Shown one piece after another: positions 43,968-51,313 of a DNA stretch of 64,000 nt. Position numbers and translations under genes: made by a program. The DNA comes from Gp7-AA10 sp035636095. Lineage in GTDB: Bacteria > Acidobacteriota > Thermoanaerobaculia > Gp7-AA8. The notes beneath the pieces are model-generated. The model was given only the letters and a program-made list of their open reading frames with translations. It ran no database searches and was not told the origin of the DNA. The DNA lies in the NCBI GenBank assembly GCA_035636095.1, contig DASPZU010000121.1, forward strand, positions 41,169 to 105,168, given 5' to 3'. Positions within the stretch are counted from its first letter, which is position 1. The number at the start of each line of letters is the position of its first letter.

Positions 43968-45211
43968 TCCGCCGCGCCATTGCGGGCGTCATTGGGGTGG
44001 CCGCTCGCATTTTCTTTCGTCGAATCGAAATTGCCGGCGCCGATCGCGTCCCCGATTCGCCGGTGATCTTTGCCGTCAATCACCCCAATGCGCTCATCGA
44101 TCCGTTATTTCTGGTGTGCTTCGCTCCGCGACCGGTTTCCTTTCTGGCCAAAGCGCCGCTCTTTCGGACGCCGCTGATCCGATGGTTCGTCCGCGCATTT
44201 GATTCGATTCCGGTTTATCGCAAGCAGGACGCACAGGCAGGAGTGCCTGTGCCACAAGGAAATCGCGAGACGTTTGCTCAGGCGAGAGCGGTTCTGCAGC
44301 GCGGGGGCGCCATCGCGATTTTTCCGGAAGGGACGACGCACAGCGATCCGCGTTTGCGCGAGCTCAAGACTGGCGCCGCCCGCATTGCCCTCGGCGCCGC
44401 GATTCGCGTTTCGATTGTTCCGACCGGCCTGTACTACACCGCCAAACAAACATTTCGCAGTTCGGCGCTCGCTTACTTCGGAACGCCGATGATGGTCGAA
44501 CCGGAACCGGTCGACGCAAACGGCGAACCTCAGTCCCGCTCGGTTGAGCGATTGACGGAGCAGATCGAGCACGCTCTCGCCGATGTCACGCTGCAAGCCG
44601 ATTCGCATGCAGCATTGGAGCTGATCGCCCGCGCGGAGCGCATTTTCTCGGCGGGCGAGCAGCGCGATCTGGCGCGCGAGCTGGAGCTGCGCCGGCAATT
44701 CGTGGCCGGCTATCGCTACTTGTCCGAACGCGACCCGGCGCGCCTGGCGCACCTCGAGTCCCGAGTCGCGAGGATGGATGCCGAAGTTGCGCCGGACGTG
44801 ACGATCGACGCGACCACGATTCTTCAATTGCTGCTGCTTCCCATTGCCATCATCGGCGCGGCCATTCACTGGCCGATTTACCGGCTGATCGGTTGGATGG
44901 CAACGCACTTCTCGCGAAAAGAGGATGAGTTGATCGCAACGATCAAAATCGTCGGCGGCATTGTTTTTTATCCGCTGTTCTGGATCGGCCTGGCCATCCT
45001 GGCCGGTCGATTCCGCGCCGCGTATGCCGTGGCGGTGCTAATCGGGCTTCCGCTTCTCGGCTACATCGCTCTGATTACGCTGGAGACCGTCGACGAGATG
45101 ATCGGACATCTTCGCGCGACGCGACATCGCGATCTCGAGCGGCAGCGGAAAGCGCTTCGCGACGAGATTCTGGCCGTGGCCGCCGAGATCAACGCGATGT
45201 CGACGTTGTAG
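43964..45211 (+). CDS. PlsC-type 1-acylglycerol-3-phosphate acyltransferase-like protein
   Basis: A 415-aa protein. The N-terminal half is a PlsC acyltransferase domain with the H-x4-D catalytic motif (NHPNALIDP), the substrate motif FPEGTTHSDP, and a downstream PTGLYY block. The C-terminal half is longer than in simple PlsC and has hydrophobic helices (ILQLLLLPIAIIGAAIHWPIY, VGGIVFYPLFWIGLAILAG). It probably acylates a lysophospholipid at the membrane. The ATG at 43964 overlaps the MFS stop. A 22-bp palindrome is read in frame as residues 90-97. The 3' end overlaps the convergent 47-aa membrane-protein gene by 23 bp. Confidence 0.87.
   Translation: MIRRAIAGVIGVAARIFFRRIEIAGADRVPDSPVIFAVNHPNALIDPLFLVCFAPRPVSFLAKAPLFRTPLIRWFVRAFDSIPVYRKQDAQAGVPVPQGNRETFAQARAVLQRGGAIAIFPEGTTHSDPRLRELKTGAARIALGAAIRVSIVPTGLYYTAKQTFRSSALAYFGTPMMVEPEPVDANGEPQSRSVERLTEQIEHALADVTLQADSHAALELIARAERIFSAGEQRDLARELELRRQFVAGYRYLSERDPARLAHLESRVARMDAEVAPDVTIDATTILQLLLLPIAIIGAAIHWPIYRLIGWMATHFSRKEDELIATIKIVGGIVFYPLFWIGLAILAGRFRAAYAVAVLIGLPLLGYIALITLETVDEMIGHLRATRHRDLERQRKALRDEILAVAAEINAMSTL
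44231..44252. repeat. Palindrome inside the acyltransferase gene
   Basis: Arms GCACAGGCA (44231-44239) and TGCCTGTGC (44244-44252) are perfect inverted repeats with a 4-nt loop. They lie in frame after the conserved SIPVYRKQD segment of the PlsC domain and encode AQAGVPVP. Confidence 0.85.
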
Positions 45212-45332
45212 TCGTCGTCGGCTGCCGCCTCTTCATCATCGCCAGCTGCCGCTGCAGATTCATCATCATCAGAGCGAAGATGATGACCATGAAGATCGCG
45301 GCGATGCGTGCCACCCAGATCCAGCGGTTCAT
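45189..45332 (-). CDS. 47-aa single-pass membrane protein coupled to pdxA
   Basis: The ATG at 45332 overlaps the pdxA stop (ATGA). The protein starts NRWIWVARIAAIFMVIIF and continues ALMMMNLQRQLAMMKRR, giving one transmembrane helix, a basic segment and a Thr/Ser-rich tail. It is too short for function assignment. The coupling to pdxA and the clean helix favour a real gene, although it overlaps the end of the convergent acyltransferase gene. Confidence 0.55.
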   Translation of the reverse strand: MNRWIWVARIAAIFMVIIFALMMMNLQRQLAMMKRRQPTTTTTSTSR

Positions 45333-46243
45333 GGCGTGACTCTCTCCGCGAATCGAGCCGCCCACGCGATCGCATAGCGCATCGGCTCGGCGTCGGCGAT
45401 TCCTTTCCCGGCAATATCGAATGCTGTGCCGTGATCGACGGAGACGCGCAAATAGGGGAGTCCCAACGTCACGTTAACCGACTGCTCGAAGGCCGTGGTC
45501 TTGATCGGAATCAGCGCCTGATCGTGATACATCGCCATGACGACGTCATATTTTCCACGACTTGCCGCCCGAAAGATCGTGTCGGCCGGGTGCGGCCCGC
45601 TGATCGCGATGCCGGAGTCTCGGGCCACCGCCACCCCTTTCTCGATTTCGCGTTCCTCATCCCCGAACCGCCCGCCCTCCCCGGCGTGCGGATTGACCGC
45701 CGCCGCCGCGATGCGCGGAGCGGAGCCGTAGAGGCGCGCGTATTCGCGGTTGGTGAGGCGCGCCAGCGCTGCGATGTTTTCGGCGTGGATGGAATGGATG
45801 GCATCGCGCAGCGACGTGTGGACGGAGAGGAGGACGGCTCGCAGCGACGGCGAATCGAAGTACATGGCGTAGTCGTGGGCGTAGCGGCGGCGTCGGGCGC
45901 GATCTGCGAGCAGCTCGGTATGGCCGGGGAAGGGAGAGCCGGCCGCGGCGATCGATTGTTTGTGGATCGGCGACGTCACCAGTGCCGAGCATTCTCCCGC
46001 CTCGATCGCTTTCAAAGCCGCATCGATCGAAGCGAGCGCGATCCGTCCGTAATCGGCCGAGATTTTTCCGTACTGCGGCGCGCCGGAGCCGCCGACGTCG
46101 ACGAAATCGACACTCGATGGCGGGCTGGCGAGGGCGCGACTTCCGAAAATGCGCACCGGGACGTCGATTTTCTCCAGCGCTCCGAATACGACTTCCGCGC
46201 CGATGCCGGCCGGATCGCCAAGCGTGATCGCCAGCGGCTTCAC
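45329..46243 (-). CDS. pdxA: 4-hydroxythreonine-4-phosphate dehydrogenase PdxA
   Basis: A 304-aa enzyme that oxidises 4-phosphohydroxy-L-threonine with NAD+; its product condenses with deoxyxylulose phosphate through PdxJ to give pyridoxine 5'-phosphate. Family motifs are ITLGDPAGIGAEVV at the start, TSPIHKQSI, FPGHTELLAD, the metal-binding histidines (NPHAGEGG, MYHDQALIPIK) and SVDHGTAFDIAGKG. The length is typical of PdxA. The GTG start is used. pdxJ is present at 60322, so both steps of this branch lie in the window, though in separate transcripts. Confidence 0.95.
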   Translation of the reverse strand: MKPLAITLGDPAGIGAEVVFGALEKIDVPVRIFGSRALASPPSSVDFVDVGGSGAPQYGKISADYGRIALASIDAALKAIEAGECSALVTSPIHKQSIAAAGSPFPGHTELLADRARRRRYAHDYAMYFDSPSLRAVLLSVHTSLRDAIHSIHAENIAALARLTNREYARLYGSAPRIAAAAVNPHAGEGGRFGDEEREIEKGVAVARDSGIAISGPHPADTIFRAASRGKYDVVMAMYHDQALIPIKTTAFEQSVNVTLGLPYLRVSVDHGTAFDIAGKGIADAEPMRYAIAWAARFAERVTP

Positions 46244-46255
46244 GGGAACGATGGT

Positions 46256-46326
46256 AGCGCGGTCTCGAGGTTAGCGCGGTCTCGCTGTGAAGCACTCCGC
46301 AACCGCGAGACCGCGAGACCTCGCTA
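46256..46326. repeat. Palindromic/tandem repeat of GCGGTCTC units
   Basis: The left part has TAGCGCGGTCTCG twice (46255-46285). The right part (46299-46326) carries the reverse complement, with the 8-mer GTCTCGCG repeated twice on the minus strand. It fills the gap between pdxA and the Hfq-like gene, and its right end contains that gene's TAG stop. Confidence 0.85.
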
Positions 46327-46653
46327 CTCCGTGAGCTCTTCCTGCTTGAAGAGGTACTTGATGCAGTGCTTCTGAATCAGCAGATTCGGCGCGCCTTCCC
46401 GGTTCACTTTCAGGCAGGTCTTGTCGTACCACTCGATCCAGCCGCGGACTTCTTCGCCGTCGGTCATGACGATGACCATGGGCGTCTTCGCGCTCATCTG
46501 CTTCGTGTAATAGAAGCCCTCAGCGTTTGTCACCTCCGGGGGCGCCGGCCTGGCAGGCCGTGCGCTTCGCTGCGAGCGTTTGTAGTCTGGCGACGAGGGC
46601 CGAAGAAATCTGCGGATCCCGTCTGCTTCATACGGCCGATTCGAGAATGGCAT
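46324..46653 (-). CDS. Hfq-like Sm-family RNA-binding protein
   Basis: A 109-aa protein. The first 45 residues are basic and Pro/Arg-rich, probably disordered. The C-terminal 65 residues form an Sm-like domain: FYYTKQMSAKTPMVIVMTDGEEVRGWIEWYDKTCLKV (Sm1-like) and NLLIQKHCIKYLF, in which KHCIKY stands for the YKHA signature of Hfq. The family is related to Hfq but divergent. A role in sRNA/mRNA pairing is an inference. The ATG at 46653 is chosen because GGAGG lies 6-7 nt upstream. Its stop lies inside the palindrome before pdxA. Confidence 0.82.
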   Translation of the reverse strand: MPFSNRPYEADGIRRFLRPSSPDYKRSQRSARPARPAPPEVTNAEGFYYTKQMSAKTPMVIVMTDGEEVRGWIEWYDKTCLKVNREGAPNLLIQKHCIKYLFKQEELTE

Positions 46654-46772
46654 CCACTTCCTCCGATCCACGCTGCGTTAATCAGGGAGAATTTGTGCTG
46701 CATACGGTGTTTGCGAAGCTCATGCCGTGTCACTAGAATCCGCGGCCTGTTCGCGGTGGAGGAGGCTTTTAT

Positions 46773-47552
46773 TTGAATTCGATTGTCTGCGTCGCGCAGG
46801 TCCCGGATACCGAGGCGCGCATCAAAATCGCCGGCGGAAATCGCCGCATCGACGAGGCCGGTCTCAAGTTCATCGTGTCGCCGTATGACGAGTTCGCGCT
46901 GGAGGAGGCGATCCGGATCAAGGAGAAAAAGGGCGGCGACGTCACCGTGATCGCGTTCGGTCCCGATCGCGTGCAACAGGGACTGCGCGAATGCCTCGCG
47001 CGCGGTGCGACCAAAGCAATCCACGTCAAAGGCGAAGTCGCCGATGCCGACTCGTTAGGCATCTCCAAAGTCCTGGCTGCCGCCATTAAGACCACCCCGC
47101 ACGATCTCGTCTTCTTCGGCAAGCAGGGTGTCGGTACCGATAACTCCCTCGTCGGACCGATGGTCGCAGAGCTCCTCGGCTATCCACAGGTGAATGTTGT
47201 GACGCACCTGGAAGTCGGGGAAGGAAAGCTGACCGCGCACCGCGAGATCGAAGGAGCAGAGGAAATCATCGAGGCCTCGATGCCGGCCGTCATCACGGCC
47301 CAGAAAGGATTGAACGAACCGCGTTACGCATCTCTCAAGGGAATCATGGCCGCCAAGAAGATCGCGATTGAAACGAAGAGCATCGCAGACCTCGGATTGC
47401 AGCAAGGGGACATCTTCAATCAACGCGTGACGATCGTTTCCCTGGAGCTGCCGGCCGAAAAGAGCGGCGGACGCAAGATCGACGGCGGTGACGCCGGCAG
47501 CGCGGCAAAGGAAATCCTCAAATACATCCGTGAAGAGGCGAAGGCACTCTGA
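46773..47552 (+). CDS. etfB: Electron transfer flavoprotein beta subunit
   Basis: A 259-aa protein with ETF-beta hallmarks: VCVAQVPDTEARIKI at the start, DEFALEEAIRIKEK, GKQGVGTDNSLVGPMVAELL, and the signature block VITAQKGLNEPRYASLKGIMAAKK near residues 170-195. With EtfA it takes electrons from acyl-CoA or other flavin dehydrogenases and passes them to ETF-quinone oxidoreductase, encoded at 54548. The start is TTG, preceded by GGAGGAGG. The stop overlaps the ATG of etfA. Confidence 0.96.
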   Translation: MNSIVCVAQVPDTEARIKIAGGNRRIDEAGLKFIVSPYDEFALEEAIRIKEKKGGDVTVIAFGPDRVQQGLRECLARGATKAIHVKGEVADADSLGISKVLAAAIKTTPHDLVFFGKQGVGTDNSLVGPMVAELLGYPQVNVVTHLEVGEGKLTAHREIEGAEEIIEASMPAVITAQKGLNEPRYASLKGIMAAKKIAIETKSIADLGLQQGDIFNQRVTIVSLELPAEKSGGRKIDGGDAGSAAKEILKYIREEAKAL

Positions 47553-48499
47553 TGTCGGGCGTTCTCGTATTCTGCGAGGTCAAGGACGGAAAGCTCAAGA
47601 AAGCTTCGCGGGAGTCGCTCTCGATCGCACGAAAACTGGGCGCGGGCGACGTCGCCGCGTTCGCGACCGATCGGACAGTCGCGTCCGACGTCGGTCGCTA
47701 TGGCGCGACAAAACTGCTGGTCGCGTCAGTCGAGCCTTACGTGACAGAGGTGTACGCATCGGCGCTCGAGGTGGCGATCAAGCAGATGCAGCCGGCAGTG
47801 GTGCTGTTCGGCGGGACCTCGAACGGTCGCGATCTCGCCCCGCGGATCGCAGCGCGATTGAATGTCGGCGTCGCGTCCGACGTCGATCGCCTCGAGTGGA
47901 CCAACGGAAAACTACGAGCGCGGCGGCCCGTGTACTCCGGCAAGGCTTTCGCGACGGTCGAGGTGGCGAGCGTTCCTGCGATCGCCACCACGCGTCCGAA
48001 CGCGTTCCCGGCCGAGGAGACGGGAGGCGGTCCCGCGGAAGTGGTCGATATAGCTGCACCGTCGATCGTTTCAAAGACGAAGCTGATCGAGACGAAGGCC
48101 TCAGAAGCTGGTGAGCTGACCATCGCGGAAGCGGACATCATCGTCTCCGGAGGCCGCGGACTGAAAGAGGCCGCCAACTTCTCGCTGATCCGCGATCTGG
48201 CCCACGCGATCGGCGGCGCGGTCGGCGCGTCGCGCGCGACGGTCGACGCGGGATGGATCGATCATCAACACCAGGTCGGACAGACGGGACGCGTGGTCAG
48301 CCCTAACCTCTATATTGCCGCCGGAGTGTCGGGAGCCATTCAGCACCTGGCCGGGATGTCATCATCGAAGCACATCGTCGCCATCAATAAGGATCCCGAG
48401 GCGCCGATCTTCCGGGTGGCGGATCTGGGCGTAGTCGGCGATCTTTTTCAGATTGTCCCCGCCTTAACCGAGGAAGTTAAGAAAGCGAAAACTCATTAA
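47552..48499 (+). CDS. etfA: Electron transfer flavoprotein alpha subunit
   Basis: A 315-aa FAD-binding partner of EtfB. The N-terminal domain (1-180) has the Rossmann-like fold; the C-terminal FAD domain shows IVSGGRGLKEAANFSLIRDLAHAIGG, VGASRATVDAGWIDHQHQVGQTGRVVSPNLYIAAGVSGAIQH and SKHIVAINKDPEAPIF, all typical of EtfA. It is coupled to etfB by a 1-bp overlap. The pilus operon begins 270 nt further on. Confidence 0.96.
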   Translation: MSGVLVFCEVKDGKLKKASRESLSIARKLGAGDVAAFATDRTVASDVGRYGATKLLVASVEPYVTEVYASALEVAIKQMQPAVVLFGGTSNGRDLAPRIAARLNVGVASDVDRLEWTNGKLRARRPVYSGKAFATVEVASVPAIATTRPNAFPAEETGGGPAEVVDIAAPSIVSKTKLIETKASEAGELTIAEADIIVSGGRGLKEAANFSLIRDLAHAIGGAVGASRATVDAGWIDHQHQVGQTGRVVSPNLYIAAGVSGAIQHLAGMSSSKHIVAINKDPEAPIFRVADLGVVGDLFQIVPALTEEVKKAKTH

Positions 48500-48769
48500 C
48501 AGTAGATTTGCGTATATCTTTCGATAGATTTCCAATCTGGCCGAGCAGTCGCTATATTGTGTGACCAGTATCACGAAACCCGAGCGCTGAACGAAAAACG
48601 AGAGAGAAGAGCGAAGCGGCGCACTACGGGGTGTTGGGGATGTCCGAAAGTCGGACGGCGAGTGAAAATCTGAACGGGGACCTTCGAAGATCAGCTGAGC
48701 AACATTTGATCTTTCAGTAGGTTACTCGTCTCAGAACCGTGGGAATGCCGCTTGCTCCTGTCAGGGGCA
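48500..48769. other. Leader/intergenic region before the pilus operon (270 nt)
   Basis: The first 70 nt are AT-rich with possible promoter boxes (TATATT at 48553-48558, weak TTCCAA 17 nt upstream). The next 180 nt could form several hairpins, such as GTCCGA-AAG-TCGGAC and GATCAGC...TTGATC, before the ATG at 48770. I compared it with c-di-GMP, cobalamin, TPP and glycine riboswitch consensus cores and none fitted. It may simply be a long untranslated leader. Confidence 0.5.
48560..48575. promoter_or_regulatory. Candidate CRP/FNR-family operator
   Basis: TGTGACCAGTATCACG matches the TGTGA-N6-TCACA consensus at nine of ten fixed positions. It lies just after a TATATT box, near the expected transcription start of the pilus operon, a position that would suit repression. 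Confidence 0.45.
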
Positions 48770-49237
48770 ATGCGACGAACGAATGCAACATCACTAGTGG
48801 CTATCGCGCTCATCGCGATTGCTAGTCCCATTTACGCCGGATCCAGCACCGCGGAGATGACCGTCAGCGCCCGCGTCATCGCGCGGACAATCCTGACCGT
48901 CGATAGTCAGCCCGCCTCCGTGAGCGTCACCGCCGAAGACATCCTCCGCGGTTACGTGGATGTACCACAGGCGGTTACATTTAGGGTCCGCAGCAATGCG
49001 CGAGACGGATATGCGCTCGGGTTTCAGCCACTAAACTTTCCGTTTTCTGCAGCGGAGGTTCGGTGGAACGGGCGGACGACAACCGTTCAATCCGGAAATG
49101 ACTGGGCAACCTCGTTGACCCATCCATACCAACAGGGTGGATCCGCTGGCGCGCTGGTCGTCAGGCTCCGTCTCTCCGCCGGCGCGGAGCCCGGAACCTA
49201 CAGCTGGCCGCTCCAGTTCGCAGCTGACTCACTCTAG
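48770..49237 (+). CDS. Pilin-like secreted protein, first gene of the pilus operon
   Basis: A 155-aa protein with signal peptide (MRRTNATSLVAIALIAIASPIYA) and a beta-sandwich-like mature part (AEMTVSARVIARTILTV, AVTFRVRSNARDGYALGF, GALVVRLRLSAG, GTYSWPLQFAA). It has the general look of a chaperone-usher subunit but lacks the Cys pair and the motifs of the SCPU domain found in the next genes. The ATG at 48770 follows AGGGGC. It could be a minor pilin or an assembly factor; I do not recognise a family. Confidence 0.72.
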   Translation: MRRTNATSLVAIALIAIASPIYAGSSTAEMTVSARVIARTILTVDSQPASVSVTAEDILRGYVDVPQAVTFRVRSNARDGYALGFQPLNFPFSAAEVRWNGRTTTVQSGNDWATSLTHPYQQGGSAGALVVRLRLSAGAEPGTYSWPLQFAADSL

Positions 49238-49443
49238 TCGCGACCGGTAAAAAGCGTCGAAACCCCTTTTGACGTCCTTTTCACGTGAGATGAGCGCATC
49301 GCTCACGCCAACCCCCTCATTTCACGCCACCTGACGATCGTTTCATCACCGTCCTCAGAAAGCTTCACACCCCCCACCCTAAATTGCACATGTTCGCAGC
49401 CGGATGTTCCGGCCGACATAAACGAAAGAAAAAGGAAAAAGTC
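49238..49443. other. Gap between pilus genes 1 and 2 (206 nt)
   Basis: This gap is far longer than those in the rest of the operon. It contains an inverted repeat CGTGAG (49284-49289) / CTCACG (49302-49307) with an inner GATG...CATC. It may hold a promoter or a processing site that raises expression of the major subunit; no clear boxes are seen. Confidence 0.45.
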
Positions 49444-49935
49444 ATGAAACGCGCAGTTCTCTCTCTCTCAGTCATGTTCACGGTCGCGACGTCGGCTTTT
49501 GCCGGTAGCGCTTCGACGACCAACACAAATAACATCACGGCCTCGGTCGCCGCCAAATGCACGATCGGAGCTTTCTCGATCGCGTTCGGCTCTTACGACC
49601 CGTTCGCGGCTGCCCCGCTGGATCAGTCTGGAACTGTTACCATTAACTGCACTAAGGGAACCAGCGGTGTGGTTTCGTTCAACCTGGGCGCTAACGCGTC
49701 GGGTGTGGTTCGTCGGATGCAGGATACAGGCGCAACGGGCAACTTCCTGAGCTATGAGGTCTACACGGACGCGGCGCATACCACGGTTTGGAACGCAGTG
49801 AACACGGTGACCCTCGGACCGGCAGTTTCGAAGAACACAGCCCTCACGGCGACTGCTTACGGCCGCGTGGCTGCAGGACAGGATGCCGCGGTGCTGAACT
49901 ATCAGGACACACTGGTTGCCACGGTGACCTTCTAA
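49444..49935 (+). CDS. SCPU-domain pilus subunit (likely major pilin)
   Basis: A 163-aa secreted protein: signal peptide MKRAVLSLSVMFTVATSAFA, then one spore-coat-U (SCPU) domain with the typical CTIGAFSIAFGSYDPF, a second Cys in TVTINCTKGTSG, FLSYEVYTDAAHTTVW and the C-terminal YGRVAAGQDAAVLNYQDTLVATVTF donor-strand-type segment. Such domains form archaic (Csu-like) chaperone-usher pili. The ATG at 49444 with AAGGAA upstream is preferred over the longer frame because it opens the signal peptide. The gene stands directly before the chaperone gene. Confidence 0.9.
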   Translation: MKRAVLSLSVMFTVATSAFAGSASTTNTNNITASVAAKCTIGAFSIAFGSYDPFAAAPLDQSGTVTINCTKGTSGVVSFNLGANASGVVRRMQDTGATGNFLSYEVYTDAAHTTVWNAVNTVTLGPAVSKNTALTATAYGRVAAGQDAAVLNYQDTLVATVTF

Positions 49936-49945
49936 GGTTGACTCA

Positions 49946-50734
49946 GTGATACCGAAAGGACTGAAGCGAGCAGTACTCATGATTGGAATCGGGCTGGTGT
50001 TCACACCAGCCCATTCGCTCCGCGCCAGCGCCTTTCACGTAACCCCGATTCGGATCGATTTTGATAGGAACACGACAAGCGCAGTCATGACCCTGGTCAA
50101 CGAGAGCACGGAGGAGCTTCGGTTCCAAATCTCAGTGGCCTCGTGGCAGCAGGACAAGCAGGGTCAGATGCAGTTAACGCCAACGGATGACATCGTCTTC
50201 TTCCCGGCGCTGCTGTCATTGAAGCCGGGTGAAGAGCGCAAGGTGAGGGTGGGGCGGACGGTGGCGCCGACCGATGTGGAAAAGACGTACCGGATTTCGT
50301 TTGAAGAATTACCGCCGCTCCTGAAGGCCGGCGAACCGCCCAAGGGTTCTCAGGTGAAGATCATTACTAAGATGAGCATCCCGATTTTCGTATCGCCTGA
50401 CAATCGGAAAACGGGTGCGGAGATTGCCGACAGTGCGATCCGCAATGGCAAGCTCACCTTCGACCTGAAGAACGGCGGCAACGTTCATTACATGGCGCAG
50501 TCAGTTCGCGTGATCGGATTGGGTGAGGGAAACCAGGCGGTGTTCGATCGCCAGAGGCAAGGTTGGTACATCCTCAGCGGCGAGTCGCGGACATTCGACA
50601 TGGACCTGAAGCCCGAAGAATGCGCGAAGTTGAAGTCAGTCCGGATCGAAGTCCGGACCGATATGAGCGAGGTCCCCGAGACCTCGACCTTGAAGAAAGA
50701 CGTGGATATCTCGGCTGGTGCCTGCGGGCACTGA
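49946..50734 (+). CDS. Periplasmic pilus chaperone (PapD/CsuC-like)
   Basis: A 262-aa exported protein with two Ig-like domains. The N-terminal domain begins FHVTPIRIDFDRNTTSAVMTLVNESTEELRFQI and contains PALLSLKPGEERKVRVG and YRISFEELPPL, which match the conserved surface of PapD-like chaperones (the family's Arg/Lys cleft and G1 strand region). The second domain follows from about residue 150. It would keep pilin subunits folded by donor-strand complementation and hand them to the usher at 51314. GTG start, 10 nt after the subunit gene. Confidence 0.92.
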   Translation: MIPKGLKRAVLMIGIGLVFTPAHSLRASAFHVTPIRIDFDRNTTSAVMTLVNESTEELRFQISVASWQQDKQGQMQLTPTDDIVFFPALLSLKPGEERKVRVGRTVAPTDVEKTYRISFEELPPLLKAGEPPKGSQVKIITKMSIPIFVSPDNRKTGAEIADSAIRNGKLTFDLKNGGNVHYMAQSVRVIGLGEGNQAVFDRQRQGWYILSGESRTFDMDLKPEECAKLKSVRIEVRTDMSEVPETSTLKKDVDISAGACGH

Positions 50735-50756
50735 AGCTTGATGGAGTTGATGATTC

Positions 50757-51257
50757 ATGATCGGTTTCCGAAATACGGCAATCATCGTCCTGCTGCTCAC
50801 CGCGACGAGCGCACTGGCCGACGGCCAGGCGACAGCCAAAATGGACGTCAGCGCCCTCGTCTCGCCGAACTGCCGGATGGCTCTGAACGCTCTCAGCTTC
50901 GGTGACTACGATCCGCTCGGCGCCAACGCTTCGCAGGAGCTGGACGCAACCGCGACACTTTCGCTCACCTGCACTCGCAACTCCATCGCCAACATCGCAA
51001 TGGATCAGGGGCAGAATCCAGCCGGCGGCGGTTTGTCACGCCGTCTGGCCTCCGGCAATCTGCGCCTCGCCTATGAGATCTATCGCGACGCCGCCCGCAC
51101 TCAGACATGGAGTGCCGGCTCGAGCGCACTCCGATATATATCGACTACGGGGATCACATCGATCAATCAGTTGACGGTCTACGGGCGCATTCCGCCTGGT
51201 CAGGAAGTCGCTTCCGGAACGTACAGCGATGTCGTGACCGCGACCGTCGATTTCTGA
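50757..51257 (+). CDS. SCPU-domain pilus subunit (second)
   Basis: A 166-aa secreted protein with signal peptide (IIVLLLTATSALA) and one SCPU domain: NCRMALNALSFGDYDPLG, a second Cys in LSLTCTRNS, RLAYEIYRDAARTQTW, and YGRIPPGQEVASGTYSDVVTATVDF at the C-terminus. It is similar to the subunit at 49444 but divergent, so it is probably a minor or adaptor pilin between chaperone and usher genes. Confidence 0.9.
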   Translation: MIGFRNTAIIVLLLTATSALADGQATAKMDVSALVSPNCRMALNALSFGDYDPLGANASQELDATATLSLTCTRNSIANIAMDQGQNPAGGGLSRRLASGNLRLAYEIYRDAARTQTWSAGSSALRYISTTGITSINQLTVYGRIPPGQEVASGTYSDVVTATVDF

Positions 51258-51313
51258 GAGAGGGTGGGTGTGATCTGCGCGCGATTCGATTCCTGGACCG
51301 AATAGGGCGCAGC

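Noticed and set aside
48587..48769. Riboswitch before the pilus operon
   Set aside because: Cores of c-di-GMP-I/II, cobalamin, TPP, glycine and fluoride classes were compared by eye and none fits; only simple hairpins remain.
51107..51313. Longer usher with about 69 extra N-terminal residues
   Set aside because: The extension overlaps the preceding SCPU gene in another frame and has no signal-peptide character.
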